Shown here in pieces: positions 33,499 to 45,104 of a stretch of 64,000 nucleotides of DNA. The stretch lies in NCBI RefSeq assembly GCF_035046485.1, contig NC_085137.1, positions 457,059,004 through 457,123,003 of the forward strand, read 5' to 3'. A program made the position numbers and the translations under genes. Origin of the DNA: Aedes albopictus (lineage: Eukaryota; Arthropoda; Insecta; Diptera; Culicidae). Numbering within the stretch: the stretch's first letter is position 1; each line of letters opens with the position of its first letter. A model generated the notes under the pieces. That model was not told the DNA's origin and searched no databases. It worked only from the letters and a program-made list of their open reading frames with translations.

Positions 33499-33522
33499 GA
33501 GAGAGAGAGAGAGAGAGACTGA
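33499..33522. repeat. (GA)n tract
   Basis: GAAGAGAGAGAGAGAGAGAG microsatellite next to the GATCG-rich island. GA tracts can bind GAGA factor in insects. Confidence 0.7.
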
Positions 33523-34086
33523 AACTGATACCGCAACACTAGGCCAGGCCGCACAAGTCGATGATCTGTGTTTCTCTCCTCGACTGACTCGAAGCGAAAT
33601 TTATGTTTTCCTTCTTTGGAAGCGAGTAAAACGATCCAACGAGAGAAGGGTGTGGTGTGTTATTTGTTTTGATTGAGATGGGTCAGCGTTTGCTCTATGG
33701 GGGTAGGTACGTGTGTGCGTGCCTGTGTAACGGAACAGATATTTATATCACAGTTCGACGTCAGTAATGGGTTTGTTTTTCACTGTGGCCAAGTACCAGA
33801 AATTTTCTCGGGTGCAAAATAAACAGATTTGAATATGGATTAGTCGTATTCAAAAGAATATATTCTCATAAAACTCATTGTAAAAAGTACGCATTATTTT
33901 ACCCGTAACGGTAATCGCCTTCATCTTGGCGATACCATAAAACAATTGTACAGGTTATCGTTTTTCTTATTTATACACGCCATCATAAAAATCGATAATC
34001 AATCAAAGATACCCCAAATCATTTTGATGATATAGGTTATCATACTTCAAGTTTCGTCGAAATACAATGTAAGGTGAAATATGTCA

Positions 34087-34207
34087 ACCCTATAAAACCA
34101 ACACCACACACGGACCGTAATGTAGATGGTTCAACAATACCGCATACTGTTCGAATTGTATCCCGAATGGGTGGTTCAGCACGCCTTATGGTTATCGTTT
34201 ATGCCGA
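34087..34207 (-). repeat. Dispersed repeat X, minus copy
   Basis: ACACACGGACCGTAATGTAG and GTATCCCGAATGGGTGGTT are reverse complements of 47903-48025 and 59426-59552. Probably a MITE or TIR-element segment. Confidence 0.8.
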
Positions 34208-34539
34208 AAGTCTTCATATTATTTTGAAAACTGTAACGTTTTCTGTTATGGTCTATAGTTTGACACTGTAAAATAAAAGTACCGTGATTTGAGCGTAGAA
34301 TATCAACATAGAGCAGCGTAAATGTCGAAATCGGAACCAATGATGATATGAACTCGCGTTCCAACAAACTGGGAGACCTTTCACAAATCGAAGCTTCAAG
34401 GAATGTATTTCATTTCTGTGATTTTTTGAAATATAATATGAATTTTGTTTTGTGGTATTTTCATTTACCATTTACTTTATGGTTTAAACTATTCTTATAT
34501 TTAAAAATTTTACCATTTCCTGCTTTGTAACCACTATAA

Positions 34540-34925
34540 CATGTATAGTGAAGTCAAATCTGTTTTGTTGTGTCGTAGCACAACAACCACCAGGTGGGCA
34601 TAGGCTCAGGGTCTTCATCCGGCCCAGCAATCAGCTTTACTCAGATGATTATCACCGACCGCTAGCTAGTTAAGTCCAGTCAAGTCAGGTGCCGCCGTCG
34701 CCGATTCTTAAGTGCCGTCGCCCGACCGACGCTGCACTCACTCGTTTCTCGGAACTGATTGTTTTATGATTGTGCCTAGCAGCGACAACAGCAACGTTAT
34801 CACACTCGCAGAACCAGCGGTACATGGTAACGCACAGATACGGTTGGACTGCAGGGGTTGTTGTGGTGCCGACGTTGATCACTTTTGACTTGGATACCCG
34901 GGTAGAAAACCCACGCAATACAATG
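34540..34925. other. Unique GC-rich intronic island
   Basis: No repeat partner in the window. Contains GCCGCCGTCGCCGATTC and GCCGTCGCCCGACCGACGC. A candidate conserved or regulatory intronic segment, with no direct evidence. Confidence 0.3.
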
Positions 34926-35039
34926 CACTAACAACGATACAGTTACGTTACATTATGTGCAAATAAATGCAAAAATAACAATTTTGATAACGCCCCAATC
35001 AGATGTAGAAGTGCTCATAGAACATAGAGTGTCATGCCC

Positions 35040-35410
35040 GAGCGAAGAAGCACATGCTACTTCTGTATTCTTAGTAGCTCGATGTAATGCAACTATATGG
35101 TGTATCGTACAGTATTTTTCAACTTTTGGAACAAAATCAACAGGTTGTCGGTACAACTTATATAGGAAAAAAAAAACATTATTATATTGTTCCCATGCTT
35201 CAAAACCTGTATATTGTATTGCAGAACTGTAATATACCATATGTGTTATGGTATTTAACATTTAACGTTATGGTCGTAAATTTTAAAGACTATAATAAAT
35301 ACGAAAAACCGTATCATTATGGATAGTATTGTTTGCTTACAGTAGCCTCAAGGAACTATACTATATATAATGTTATGATAAGGTGTATTATACCTCTTTT
35401 CACCCATTTT
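35040..35410. repeat. Fragment related to the AT-rich TIR element, copy a
   Basis: CTTCAAAACCTGTATATTGT, CATATGTGTTATGGTATT and CATTTAACGTTATGGTC match 38400-38782. TATTGTA/GTATGG motifs are typical of the family at 19784-21371. Confidence 0.65.
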
Positions 35411-35629
35411 TATCAATTAACATTTTTTTAATGGAATCCTTCGGCAACTTCTTTGGAAATCCCTTCGAAAATTTGTTTTTATAGTTCTTACGGTGATTTT
35501 TTTTATTATCGTGCAACTTGGTGTGAAGGTTCTCAGAATTCAATGATTTTTTTTCATAGGTAGGGATTATATATATGAACAAAAACTAAATTGTAAAAAA
35601 TCAGAGTCGCCTAATTTTCCGGAAAACTT

Positions 35630-36125
35630 CAGTGGAAAACAAAAAATTTCCACAGGCACCACCTACTTTGAAAAATCATAACTCAAGAACGAAGCATCGT
35701 AGACACATTTTTTTTGTGAAATCATAAGCAAATTTTCTCAGCAATTAAAAAAAAACACAAAATTAAAATTGTTTCCACAAAACTTTCCACTGTTGCGGAA
35801 AATCGGTTGGAAAAGTTGGAAAAACTATTTAGGAAGTCCGGAAAAAATCTCAAATTTTTTTTTTTTTTGGAAGGGAACTACATAAGCTATATTCTGTGAA
35901 ATTTTCAAGATGTGGGTTTTCTCCGTTCCTGAGTTATGAGCAATTTTGTGGAAATTGTCCAGATGTGCAATATAAAAAATCATAACTTAAGAACGAAGCA
36001 TCATAGACACAATGTTTTTTTTTGTGAAATCATTAGCCAATTTTTTTTCCACAAATTTTTTTACTGTTGAGGAAAATCGGTTGGAAAAGTTGGAAAAACT
36101 ATTTAGGAAGTCCGGAAAAATTCTA
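35630..36125. repeat. ~264-bp direct duplication
   Basis: ATCATAACTCAAGAACGAAGC (35.68 kb) recurs as ATCATAACTTAAGAACGAAGC (35.98 kb). GGTTGGAAAAGTTGGAAAAA recurs at 35815 and 36079, 264 bp apart. Confidence 0.75.
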
Positions 36126-36299
36126 AAAAAAAAATATCTTATTTTCTTCTAAAACTTCATAAGCATTAAAAAATTTTTCGGCTTTCTTCTTAAGTTTCAC
36201 AGGATTTTTTGTTCCTCGCACATTTATTTCATCACATTTTTTGTGTATTCTTTCGGCCATTGCTTTGTAAGTTTCTCGGACATTTTTTTTTTTGAAATT

Positions 36300-38070
36300 C
36301 AGAAACTCCCACTCAGAATTGCTGAAGGTATGTTCAAAGAAATCCACGATGAAATTTCAATTTACAAAGAATAGCCAAAGAAATCTCTAAGTGAAATTGC
36401 CCAATTTTCGAATGAATTCTCGTAGAAGCTGTCACAGAAAAACTGAAGAAAATTCCGAAAATCCGTCAGAGAAATGTCTAATGAAATTTACGAAGAAATT
36501 CTCATGAAGGTTGCCGAAAATATTTTCAATAAATTGCTTTAACAATTTTTGAAGGATTTTTTGTAAAAAAAAATCCAAAGGAATTCCTACAGGATTCGCC
36601 GAAAAATATTCCAATGGAGTTGTCGAAGAAAAATCTATAGAATTCTTAAAAGAACTGCTGAAGAACTCCTCTAAAGAATTACTGAAGGGATTGCTGAAGA
36701 AATTCTCATAGAATTTGCCGAAGCAATTTCCTTAGCTATTTCTGAAGGAAATACCGAAAGAGTTCTAAAAGAATCGCCGAAGAACTTTTCAATAAAATGC
36801 CAAAAAAAAACAAATATTTGCCTGAGAAATTTTCAAAATACATAGTTGCTGATCTCAGATTCCTAAAGAAAATTTCGATACTTGTTCCAAAGAAATTGCA
36901 GAACACATTAGGAAAAAAACGCTGCTGGAATTCCGAAAAGCATTACTTAAGACTTTACGAAGAAATTGTCGAAACAATTCATAAGAATTGCAACAATTCA
37001 TAGGAATTTACGAAACAACTTTTCTTATTCATTCTGCAAGGTGTTTCCCAAGGAATGACGGGATTTCCGAAGAAATTCTCATAGAAACTGCCGAAGCAAT
37101 TTCCTAAGCTATTTCCCGAAGGAATTGCCGAAGGAGTTCCTAAAGAATCGCCAAAGACCTTTTTTTCAATGAAATTCCCAAAAAAAAAAAAAACACAAAT
37201 ATTTGCTCGAGAATTTTCCAAAGTAATTGCTGATCAAATTCCGGAAGGAAATTTTGAAGCGTGTTCCAAAGGAATTACCGATGAAATTAAAAAAAAAACG
37301 CTGCTGGAATTCCGAAAAGCATTACTGAAGATTGCCCGAAGAAATTGTCTTAACTATTCATAAGAATTGCGGAAGGAGTTCACAAAGCAACTTTTGCTAA
37401 TTCATTCTGCAAGGAGTTTCCGAGGAATTCAGGGATTTCTGAAGAAATTTTCGTAGAAACTGCCGAAGTAATTTTCTACGCTATTTCCGAATGAAATGCC
37501 GAAGGAGTTCCAAAAGAATCGCCAAAACAATTGTCAATGAAATTCCCCAATAAAAAAAAAACACAAATATTAGCCTGAGAAATTTTCAAAATACATAGTT
37601 GCTGATCAAATTCCTGAAGAAAATTTCGATACTTGCTCCAAAGAAATTGCAGAACAAATTCAAAAAAACGCTGCTAAATCGCTGTAAATCCCCGAAAAAA
37701 AGTTGCCGAAAGAATTCTCAAGAAACTTACCAAAGGACTTGGGGAAGCTAGGTTGCCGAGCACTCGGTTGTTGGAATCTCGGTCAAAGAATAAAAATTAG
37801 CCGAGCTCAACTAAGTGTGAAAGAATTGTCGAAGCGATTTCCAAAGGAATTATCGATGATGTTTTCAAAGGATGTGCCGAAAGATTTTTGAAGAAATTTT
37901 CGAAAGAGATCAAATGAGTTTCTTAAGAAATTCACAGAGTCATTACCGCTTCAATTTCCAAAGGTATTACTAGGGGATTTGTCACATAGATTTCCGGAGA
38001 GATTTCCAAATATATTCCCAAACAATTTGTAAAAAAAGAAGAAATTGCCGAGAAAACTCAAAAAAAAAAA
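36300..38070. repeat. ~12-bp minisatellite with ~375-bp higher-order repeat
   Basis: Basic units are GAAATTGCCGAAG-like. A block with ACACAAATATTTGCC..GAGAA, TAATTGCTGATCAAATTCC and AAACGCTGCTGGAATTCCGA recurs near 36.81, 37.19 and 37.56 kb (about 384 and 366 bp apart), so the array has higher-order structure. Confidence 0.8.
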
Positions 38071-38174
38071 AAATTGCCTAAGAAATTATTGAACAACAAA
38101 ATTTTCTGTGTTGCAACAACTTTTGTGAATATCTTTCAGTTCTTCAAATCACCGCTTCCTTAGATTGCACTTAA

Positions 38175-38240
38175 TCCTCCTTGTGCATTAGGATCATTTT
38201 TGAATCAGTGGGCTGTTCCCAACGTGATGCATTAGGAAGG
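38175..38240. mobile_element. 66-bp TTAA MITE, copy 2
   Basis: TCCTCCTTGTGCATTAGG to TGATGCATTAGGAAGG, bounded by TTAA (38171-38174, 38241-38244). Shortened relative of 28066-28148. Confidence 0.85.
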
Positions 38241-38399
38241 TTAAAAATCATGCAATTTTACATGTAATTCATTAACACCAAATAAATAAATAAATAAAAT
38301 TAGCATGACAATTGTTGATTTCGATTCGGTTTTACCAAAACTTCTGCATTTATTGTAAAGATTTCAAGGATCTTACCTCCATTTTAGTGAAAATTATGT

Positions 38400-38782
38400 C
38401 CACTGTTAAAGCTACTTCTGCATTCTATGGTAGCTCACAGTAACACTACTATAAAGTGTATCGTACATCATACCATCTTTTGAAACAAAATCAATTGATA
38501 GTCGTCAAAATGCGTTGTAAAAGGAACATTATAACAAATATTGTTTCCTTGCCTCAAAACCTGTATATAGTATTGCAGAATTGTATTATATCATATGTGT
38601 TATAGTATTGAACCTTTCACGTTATGGTCCATAACTTCAAATGCCATAATAAATAAAAAGAAACATATTTTGAAACGGATTGTTGTGAACAGGGTTGTTC
38701 CTTCACAGTACCTCCAAGGAGCTGTACTTTAATGTTATTATAAGTTGTATCGTAACTCTAAACAAGCATTTTTATTCGGGTC
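38400..38782. mobile_element. AT-rich TIR-element relative, copy b
   Basis: Ends TTTTTATTCGGG, the inverse of the CCCGAATAAAAA terminus at 19784 and 46840. The body matches 35040-35410. The left terminus was not found. Confidence 0.65.
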
Positions 38783-39200
38783 AGCGGCAATAAATGGGGA
38801 ACACCGTCGTCGTTGTCGTTGTCGTCAGCAAGCAAACAAGTGCAGTTATCTTCCGTTGCCGTTGTCGTTGTTGTTGTTGTTGTTGTTGTCGCCGTCGTCT
38901 CCGTCTTCGTAAATCGTTTAATGCTTGTTGTAACTGTTCGTGGTAAGTTCCTACCTGACTACCTACCTACCTATCTACCGACATACGAATGATTGGCTGC
39001 CGAGTTGTCCACCGTATCCTCGTTTGTGGTGCAATCGTAATTACGATTCGTAATTGAGTAAGTAAGTGTCGTCGCCAGTCGTCCGGTGGCAGTGATTGTG
39101 CTGGCCGCCGTGCAATGCACTAACAGTCAGTCCGTCAGTCAGTCGGTGGTAGCAGTGTAGTAGATGGCGAGACTGTTGCAGGAAATCGGAAGTCCAAATG
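38783..39200. other. Unique intronic island with GTT/GTC triplets
   Basis: Contains imperfect (GTTGTC)n at 38810-38905, a CTACCTACCTACCTATC tract at 38960-38980 and CpG-rich sequence with no repeat partner in the window. No exon was recognised. Confidence 0.4.
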
Positions 39201-39299
39201 TGGGACAAGGTTGCGCGGTTTGAATTTCAAGGGGACGGACGGTTCGATTATTTGGGTCGATTGAGGCGGCTGATTAGCGGTATTTTGAGTTTGTTCGTA

Positions 39300-40270
39300 C
39301 TTTTAGATGTACGTACTATTAAACGAATTTGATTGCAACAAAATTCATGGTTGGTAACATACAGAAACGATACAACAACAATACAACGTATAGTTATGCT
39401 CAATGCAATATATCGTAGATAGAAATTTTATTGAAATCAATATTTTGAGAGGTATTGTAATATGAGAAATTGCTACCATACCACTTATAGTTATTTTGCG
39501 ATGAAATTTTGCTTGATTGACTTGAAACTTATTCTTGAAAGATTTGAAGAGGCTGGTAATTGTCTGATCAAAATAACAAGTGGAAAGTTTTTGAGCTCAT
39601 TAGCAAAATTCTATGTCATACCGTTGTATGCACATGTCGCGTAATCAGTTGATAACATTAAAAGCAGCCTCTTGGTACTTTTACTGCTGATAAAGTACCG
39701 GTTCTCTGTCCGTCCAGGTTATGTAGCAAGGTCAGTCTCTGACATCATTCATTAGGAATAAATTGACCGTGATTCACGTCACTGTTATACAAAATATTGC
39801 AATATTACAAAAACGTCAAATAAAAATATACTACGTTATATTATTTTTGCAATAAATTTAATTGCCATACAGAAAATATATACCATACGATGTACCATAA
39901 ACTATTGTACGTATCGGTCAAGTATCATAATACTGTAAGAATAAATGCGAGTGTAGAATTCGTCAAGGGTCTCAGTGACACTGGTTCGAATGTAACACAA
40001 AAGACGCATTTTCAAGTGCAACTTAGTTGACAAATTACAATATAGAACAATAGTACTACAATACACCATATTGTTAACAACGAATCGTATTGTTACTGTA
40101 TACTGTGAAATGTATATCTTGCTTGGCTAGAATGTTTTTATATGGTTACGATTCAAAACAAAATGCTACTTTGTACCGTTAAATGTACTTGTATGGTTCG
40201 GAACCATAAGGTATATAGTTATTGTATTGTTCTTGTACGGTAACCTTAGTAAACTGCATTGTAATGTTTG
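39300..40270. repeat. AT-rich sequence with TATTGTA/GTATGGTT motifs
   Basis: Same vocabulary as the AT-rich TIR-element family (TACAATATAG, ACTATTGTACG, TTGTATGGTTCGGAACC), but too diverged to align or bound with confidence. Confidence 0.4.
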
Positions 40271-40439
40271 AAATGCGTTGTTGATATTTTTATTTGATTT
40301 TTTTAAGAAAGTTAATCTCACGTCGGTTTATCATTTGTGTGCTCTACAGTTAATTTACGTCACTAGTGTTTGACATTTTCTATGATCTGTCGAGCTGATT
40401 CTGAATTGATAAGATGAAGCCCAAGTTTCGGTTGTTTGG

Positions 40440-41045
40440 ACTGTAACAGAATCTTTATTCACGATGTGACTTACAGTTCTTTAATCACTAATCGAACGGA
40501 AGTCCAAGGGTCAATCCACAATCGGACCACAGATCGTCGGATGGAGTTTGAACCACAGCTAGTGCAGTCAGCAGTTTGAGTTGCATTGCAACACCAAACG
40601 TAAAAGGCGGATGCCGACGTAAACAAACCCTTTCCCGTGTGTGACTGATAAGCCCAACGTCGTTATAAACGTTACTCCCTATCGGCGTGTTGATGTTTAC
40701 ACTATCGATACGACGTCGCCTTATTCATTGACGCGGTGGAGCGTTTGTTTATCCGAAACTTGGCCATCCGATATCGATGACCAAACGTTAGCGCCTCTTG
40801 GGATCTTATTCTGATACCCGCTTTCAATGATACGCCGTAGAACGAACGTTTATTTCATTCATCAATGGAATTCGTCACCGTTATCGAATCGAAATGGAAG
40901 GCGCCTGTTTGCTCAACCAATCGGAGGAGCACTATCAAAAAGCAAACTTACGATGCGGCCGTACGACGAGTTCGATTCATTCATAAATTATACCACGATT
41001 TGGCTGACGATGGACAACAAACCTTGTGACGTGACTGTGGGCTAA
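40440..41045 (-). mobile_element. Possible solo LTR
   Basis: The minus-sense sequence ends ...AATAAAGATTCTGTTACA, like an R-U5 end with its poly(A) signal. The block is GC-rich and bounded by AT-rich DNA. No target duplication or PBS was found, so it could instead be unique regulatory DNA. Confidence 0.3.
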
Positions 41046-41999
41046 GCGCGAGATAAGACACGTGCGCAGGGTCATGACTGTGCGTCATGTGTGTGTGTTT
41101 TGGTCCCTCAATGGATTGTATTCTAAATCGTCCACTAAGAAGCGTTATGCATAATCTGACGAGTTTGCAGACAAATAAATTTGCGTAATCATGAGGACAT
41201 GAATTTTGAATATAAGTTTGAAAACTTTATATCCACGAAACGATGAACATCAAAGCAAATTGAAAGTATTGACAATTGTAAAATTCAACTTGGTCACAAC
41301 TTTTTTTTTTGCATATGGTAGAAATCGTCTTCGTTATATGCGCATTACCGTCTTATCAGACGGGAAATAACGAATTATTACGGATATTCCAACTTATCCT
41401 TGCAGATGGAAGCAAGCATATGTAGACATAGGCGCCAACTTAGGGGGGGCAAGCATGGTTTTGCCCCCCCCCCCCCCAATATTTGACGATTTTTCGATTT
41501 TCCCATACAAAAAATCAGAGAAACCAGGCTTTGCCCCCCCAATAATTTGACCAAGTTGGCGCGTCTGTATGTAGACCATCAATAACCAACTCCAAAAGCA
41601 CTGGCAATCGAATAATGACGCGAAATTTTACGTTTCAATTTCACTCCACTTACGAGTTGAAAATTTTCTCGTTTGGCGTACGACGAAGGCAACCATAGCA
41701 GCAGCTAGCCGAATTGTTCTTCATCAACGTTCAATTTTCACTTCGCCAGTTTCACTTATTGGGCCAAGCTTTAATTCACACCTCACAAAAGCTCTGTAGC
41801 ACGTAAAAGTTGGATTTCATTACCGCAGAATGCAGCAAAAGCTGTTCAATTAATTAAATAAATCACTTTTTTCCTGTCGATAAAATGTAAACAACAAATT
41901 ATCTCCATCCGGGGAGGATGCAAGCAAATGTGTGCGTGATTTTTTTGCATACGAAACATCGTACTTCACAACCACAGAGAACGCTTCAAAACGCAACTG
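41046..41999. other. Intronic stretch with one small MITE-like hairpin
   Basis: At about 41418-41575 AGACATAGGCGCCAACTTAG is mirrored by CCAAGTTGGCGCGTCTGTATG, enclosing C- and G-runs around GCAAGCATGG. Otherwise nothing recognised. Confidence 0.5.
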
Positions 42000-42440
42000 A
42001 AATTCCCCTCAAAACTCCCTATAACGCCGTGAAACACCCTCGGACACCTTGTAACGCACATGAGAACCTCTGAAACCTCCGAAAACGCTTCTGTAACGCC
42101 TTCGAAATTTGCTGAAAATAATCTGAATCTTCCTGGAATGCCTCCAAAAACCTCCTGAAACACCTTCGGATCCCCTGAGACTCTCCTAAGCCACCGAAAA
42201 CATCCGATAACACCTCTGGAACCCGCTGAAAATCCATCAAACCCCCTGAAACTCCCTTGGATCCTCTGTAAACCTCCGAAAACGCCCCTGTAACGCCTCC
42301 GGAATGTCCTGAAAATCATCTCAAACTTCCTGAAATGCCTCCGAAAACCCCGTGAAACCCCATGTAAATCACCTGAACCCCTCCGAAACACCTCCCTGTA
42401 ACACCTCTGAACACCTCCCCAACTCCTGAAGCTCCCTTGT
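42000..42440. repeat. ~21-bp minisatellite (CCTCCGAAAACGCC)
   Basis: Relative of the array at 28.7-29.6 kb: ACCCCCTGAAACTCCCTTGGA-like units. The 141-codon minus frame is a repeat artefact. Confidence 0.75.
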
Positions 42441-42604
42441 TAGTCCTTTGAAACCCCGCATGACCTCGCTTTTAATATTCCACACGCCCTTCTTAAGCTT
42501 CTTTGCAACCTTAAAATCCATTTAGGTGACAAACTGAATCAATTTAGGTAGCCTTGATCTACATACAAGGTCTCCCACAGTGATTTCATTAATGAACATA
42601 TTTA

Positions 42605-43500
42605 TGAATTGCTCTCGGTAATACTCCATGGAGTTCTCCTAGGATTCGTGTCACGCTTTATATTTTCCTCCAGAGAACCCTGTAGGTCTTCGTCGCAGGA
42701 TTTCTCCTGCAATTCCAATACCTTCAAGCATTCTTGTAAGAATATGCCTTCCGGCATTATTTCAAGGGTTCCTGCCGATATTCCCGAAGGGATTCCTCTC
42801 GAGATTCCTTCAGGGTTTGCTCCCCACAATTTTTTTTTTGTAAAAATGTCTCCTGGATTTCCGTGAAGAATTCTTACAAGGATTCCTCACGAAATTTCTT
42901 CATTGATTTCTCTCGCGATTCGTTAGGGATTTCTTCTGTTTTCCAGGATTCCTGCAGTAATTTCTCCTGGGATTCCTTTTGGATTTTTTCCGGCATTCCT
43001 CCATTGATCCTTTCTGGGACTCTTCTAAGAATTTCACCTGCACTCTAAAACGAAACAACAATTGGCTTGTGTACAATTCACACATATCTGTGTACGACTG
43101 GATCAGCTTCCCGAAATTCTTTCATTGATCCATCCTGGGATTCCTTTATCGATTTCTCAATAGATTTTCCGGCATTTCGTCAGGTATTCTTCCCGGGATT
43201 TGATTCCCCTTAGTTGATTCCTCTAGAGATTCATACCCGAATTCCTTCTGGATTCTTTTTTTTTTTCAAAGATATTTCCCGGAATTCCTTTGAAGATTTC
43301 TCCTGGGGTTTCAGCCGACATTCCTTTCGAAATTCTTCCTGGGGTTTCGTCAATAATTTCCCCGGGGGTTCCTTTAGGGATTCCTCCAGGATTTTTTCAG
43401 AACTCTTTTCTAGAATTCCGTTGTGAGTTCTTCTAGGAAATCCTTGCAGGATTCTTTCCCGTAGTATTACCGAGATTTTTTCCAGCATCAAGGTTCTCTC
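42605..43500. repeat. ~12-bp GGATTCCT minisatellite
   Basis: CT-rich units such as GGGATTCCTTTAGGGATTCC. Interrupted only by short unrelated pieces (43045-43110). Confidence 0.75.
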
Positions 43501-43773
43501 TCAAGATTTCTTCTATTTATTTTCCCAGATTTCCTTCAGAGTTTTATAACGAGATTATCATTGATAATTGCCTCAAAAATTCCTACCGAGTTCGAATGAG
43601 TGTAATCACTTTTGTACCTTTTAATTCCGCCCTCTAATGCTTATCCTTTGGTTGATACGCGTATTTCGCCTACGAACTACTGTAATCCTCAGTGTCAGTG
43701 TCAGATTTGTTTGAGGTTTTCTTTTCGGGTTGCTTCCGGTGTTTTTCAGGTGTTCTTACCATGGTCAATTTAA

Positions 43774-43970
43774 GGACAAACGTCTTGAAATCCCACTTCA
43801 ACAGTGCAACAGAACTTTAGACGCACACACCTCAAGAAGCAAGCTTCAAACAACAGTGAATTTTATTATTCTGTTCTTGCTCACTTGTAATAAGCTTAAA
43901 ATAAGAAGCTCAGTTGCGCTGGTTTTGTTTACAAAGAGATTTGTGCTTTCGAAATCAAGAGAAGGTGTCT
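43774..43970. mobile_element. TTAA MITE (family of 6957-7197), truncated
   Basis: TTTAAGGACAAACGTCTTGA opens the element. ATTATTCTGTTCTTGCTCAC and GGTTTTGTTTACAAAGAGAT match 7050-7120. The right terminus is missing. Confidence 0.8.
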
Positions 43971-43984
43971 TTTCGGGAAAGAAG

Positions 43985-44275
43985 GAATCTTTTCGGGATA
44001 CCTTCATGGACTCATCTTGGGATTGTTTCCTAAATTCCTCCTGGGATTTCTTTCGGGGATTCATTTAGGGATTACTTACTCCAAGACTTTTTCATGGATT
44101 GCTCCCGAGATTATATGTTTTTTTTTAGGATTCCTCCTGTGTTCCTCCCGAGATTCCTCCAGGGATTTTTCTGGGATTCCTTAGATTTCTCTAAAAAAAA
44201 AATCTTTGGGGATTTCCCCGGGATTCGTTCTGGAATTCTTTCCAGGAATCCTTCAATGATTACTTCCGAGATTTG
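43985..44275. repeat. ~12-bp minisatellite
   Basis: GGGATTCCTCC-type units, CT-rich on plus. Confidence 0.65.
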
Positions 44276-44284
44276 TTGCGTTGT

Positions 44285-44770
44285 GCGCCAATGTGACAGA
44301 TTAATTGGAATCCTACAAATGCTCATTTTATTTTCCATATCGGGTCCCACGTTTGGGCGCCAATTTTACAAAAAACATTGGAACCTTACAATTGCAGCAT
44401 TTTCTTTTGCGTATTGGGCCCCACGTTGGGCGCCAATGTAACAGCAAAATTGGAGCCCTACAAATACTCATTTTATTTGTCATATCGGGCCCCACGTCTG
44501 GGAACTTAGATACGAAAAATAAAGTGGAACATTACAAATGCACAAAACACAAACATGCAACACATAACATTAATTGTGCCCAGTTATCTAAATAGAAAAC
44601 GTAGTTCAATCTCAGGATGACGAGGTTTCATTTTTGTTCTTGGTCCATCAGTCAATCCTGTAATCGTATTTTTTTTCTGGCTGGTTGCCTTTAGTTCGTA
44701 GCGATAGTAGCTTTCATAGCTTGTGTTTGGTCTAGGAGTTTCTAATCCTAACAGGGGCATCTAGATTCGG
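44285..44770 (-). mobile_element. LTR fragment with three tandem units carrying a tRNA-Lys-type PBS
   Basis: Minus sense: LTR-like sequence (44525-44770, matching 5580-5830) leads to ~73-bp units starting at plus 44433, 44360 and 44288. On plus, GGCCCCACGTTGGGCGCCA (44418-44435) matches the 3' end of insect tRNA-Lys(CUU) including CCA (from memory), so minus reads as a primer-binding site. The other units carry variants (GTTTGGGCGCC, TGTGCGCC). No gag/pol is attached. Confidence 0.65.
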
Positions 44771-44985
44771 GCAACAGCACAAGACCGTCTGCCGTGTAAT
44801 GTCCGTGTTAGCGGACGGCTTGCGTGTTTTGTACTGGATCGCTACCCGAAATGACTGGAACATTACAAATGCTAAATAAATACTAGGGACGGATACACAA
44901 ACCAGAGTATAATAAATAACACAATCTAACAAAATGTTTACTAATAAATATAAACGCAACACACTCCATGTAACAATCGAAGAAT

Positions 44986-45027
44986 TTTCCATGAATTGGA
45001 GAATGCAATTCATGGAAAATTCCTAAA
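44986..45027. repeat. Perfect short hairpin
   Basis: GAATTTTCCATGAATTG and CAATTCATGGAAAATTC form 17-bp arms with an 8-bp loop. Three direct AAACGTAACAACTAC-like units follow (45037-45092). Confidence 0.75.
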
Positions 45028-45104
45028 ACTATTTTAAAAACGTAACAACTACTTTATAAAACGTAACAACTACCTTACAAACGTAACAGATTTCTTCATA
45101 TTTT

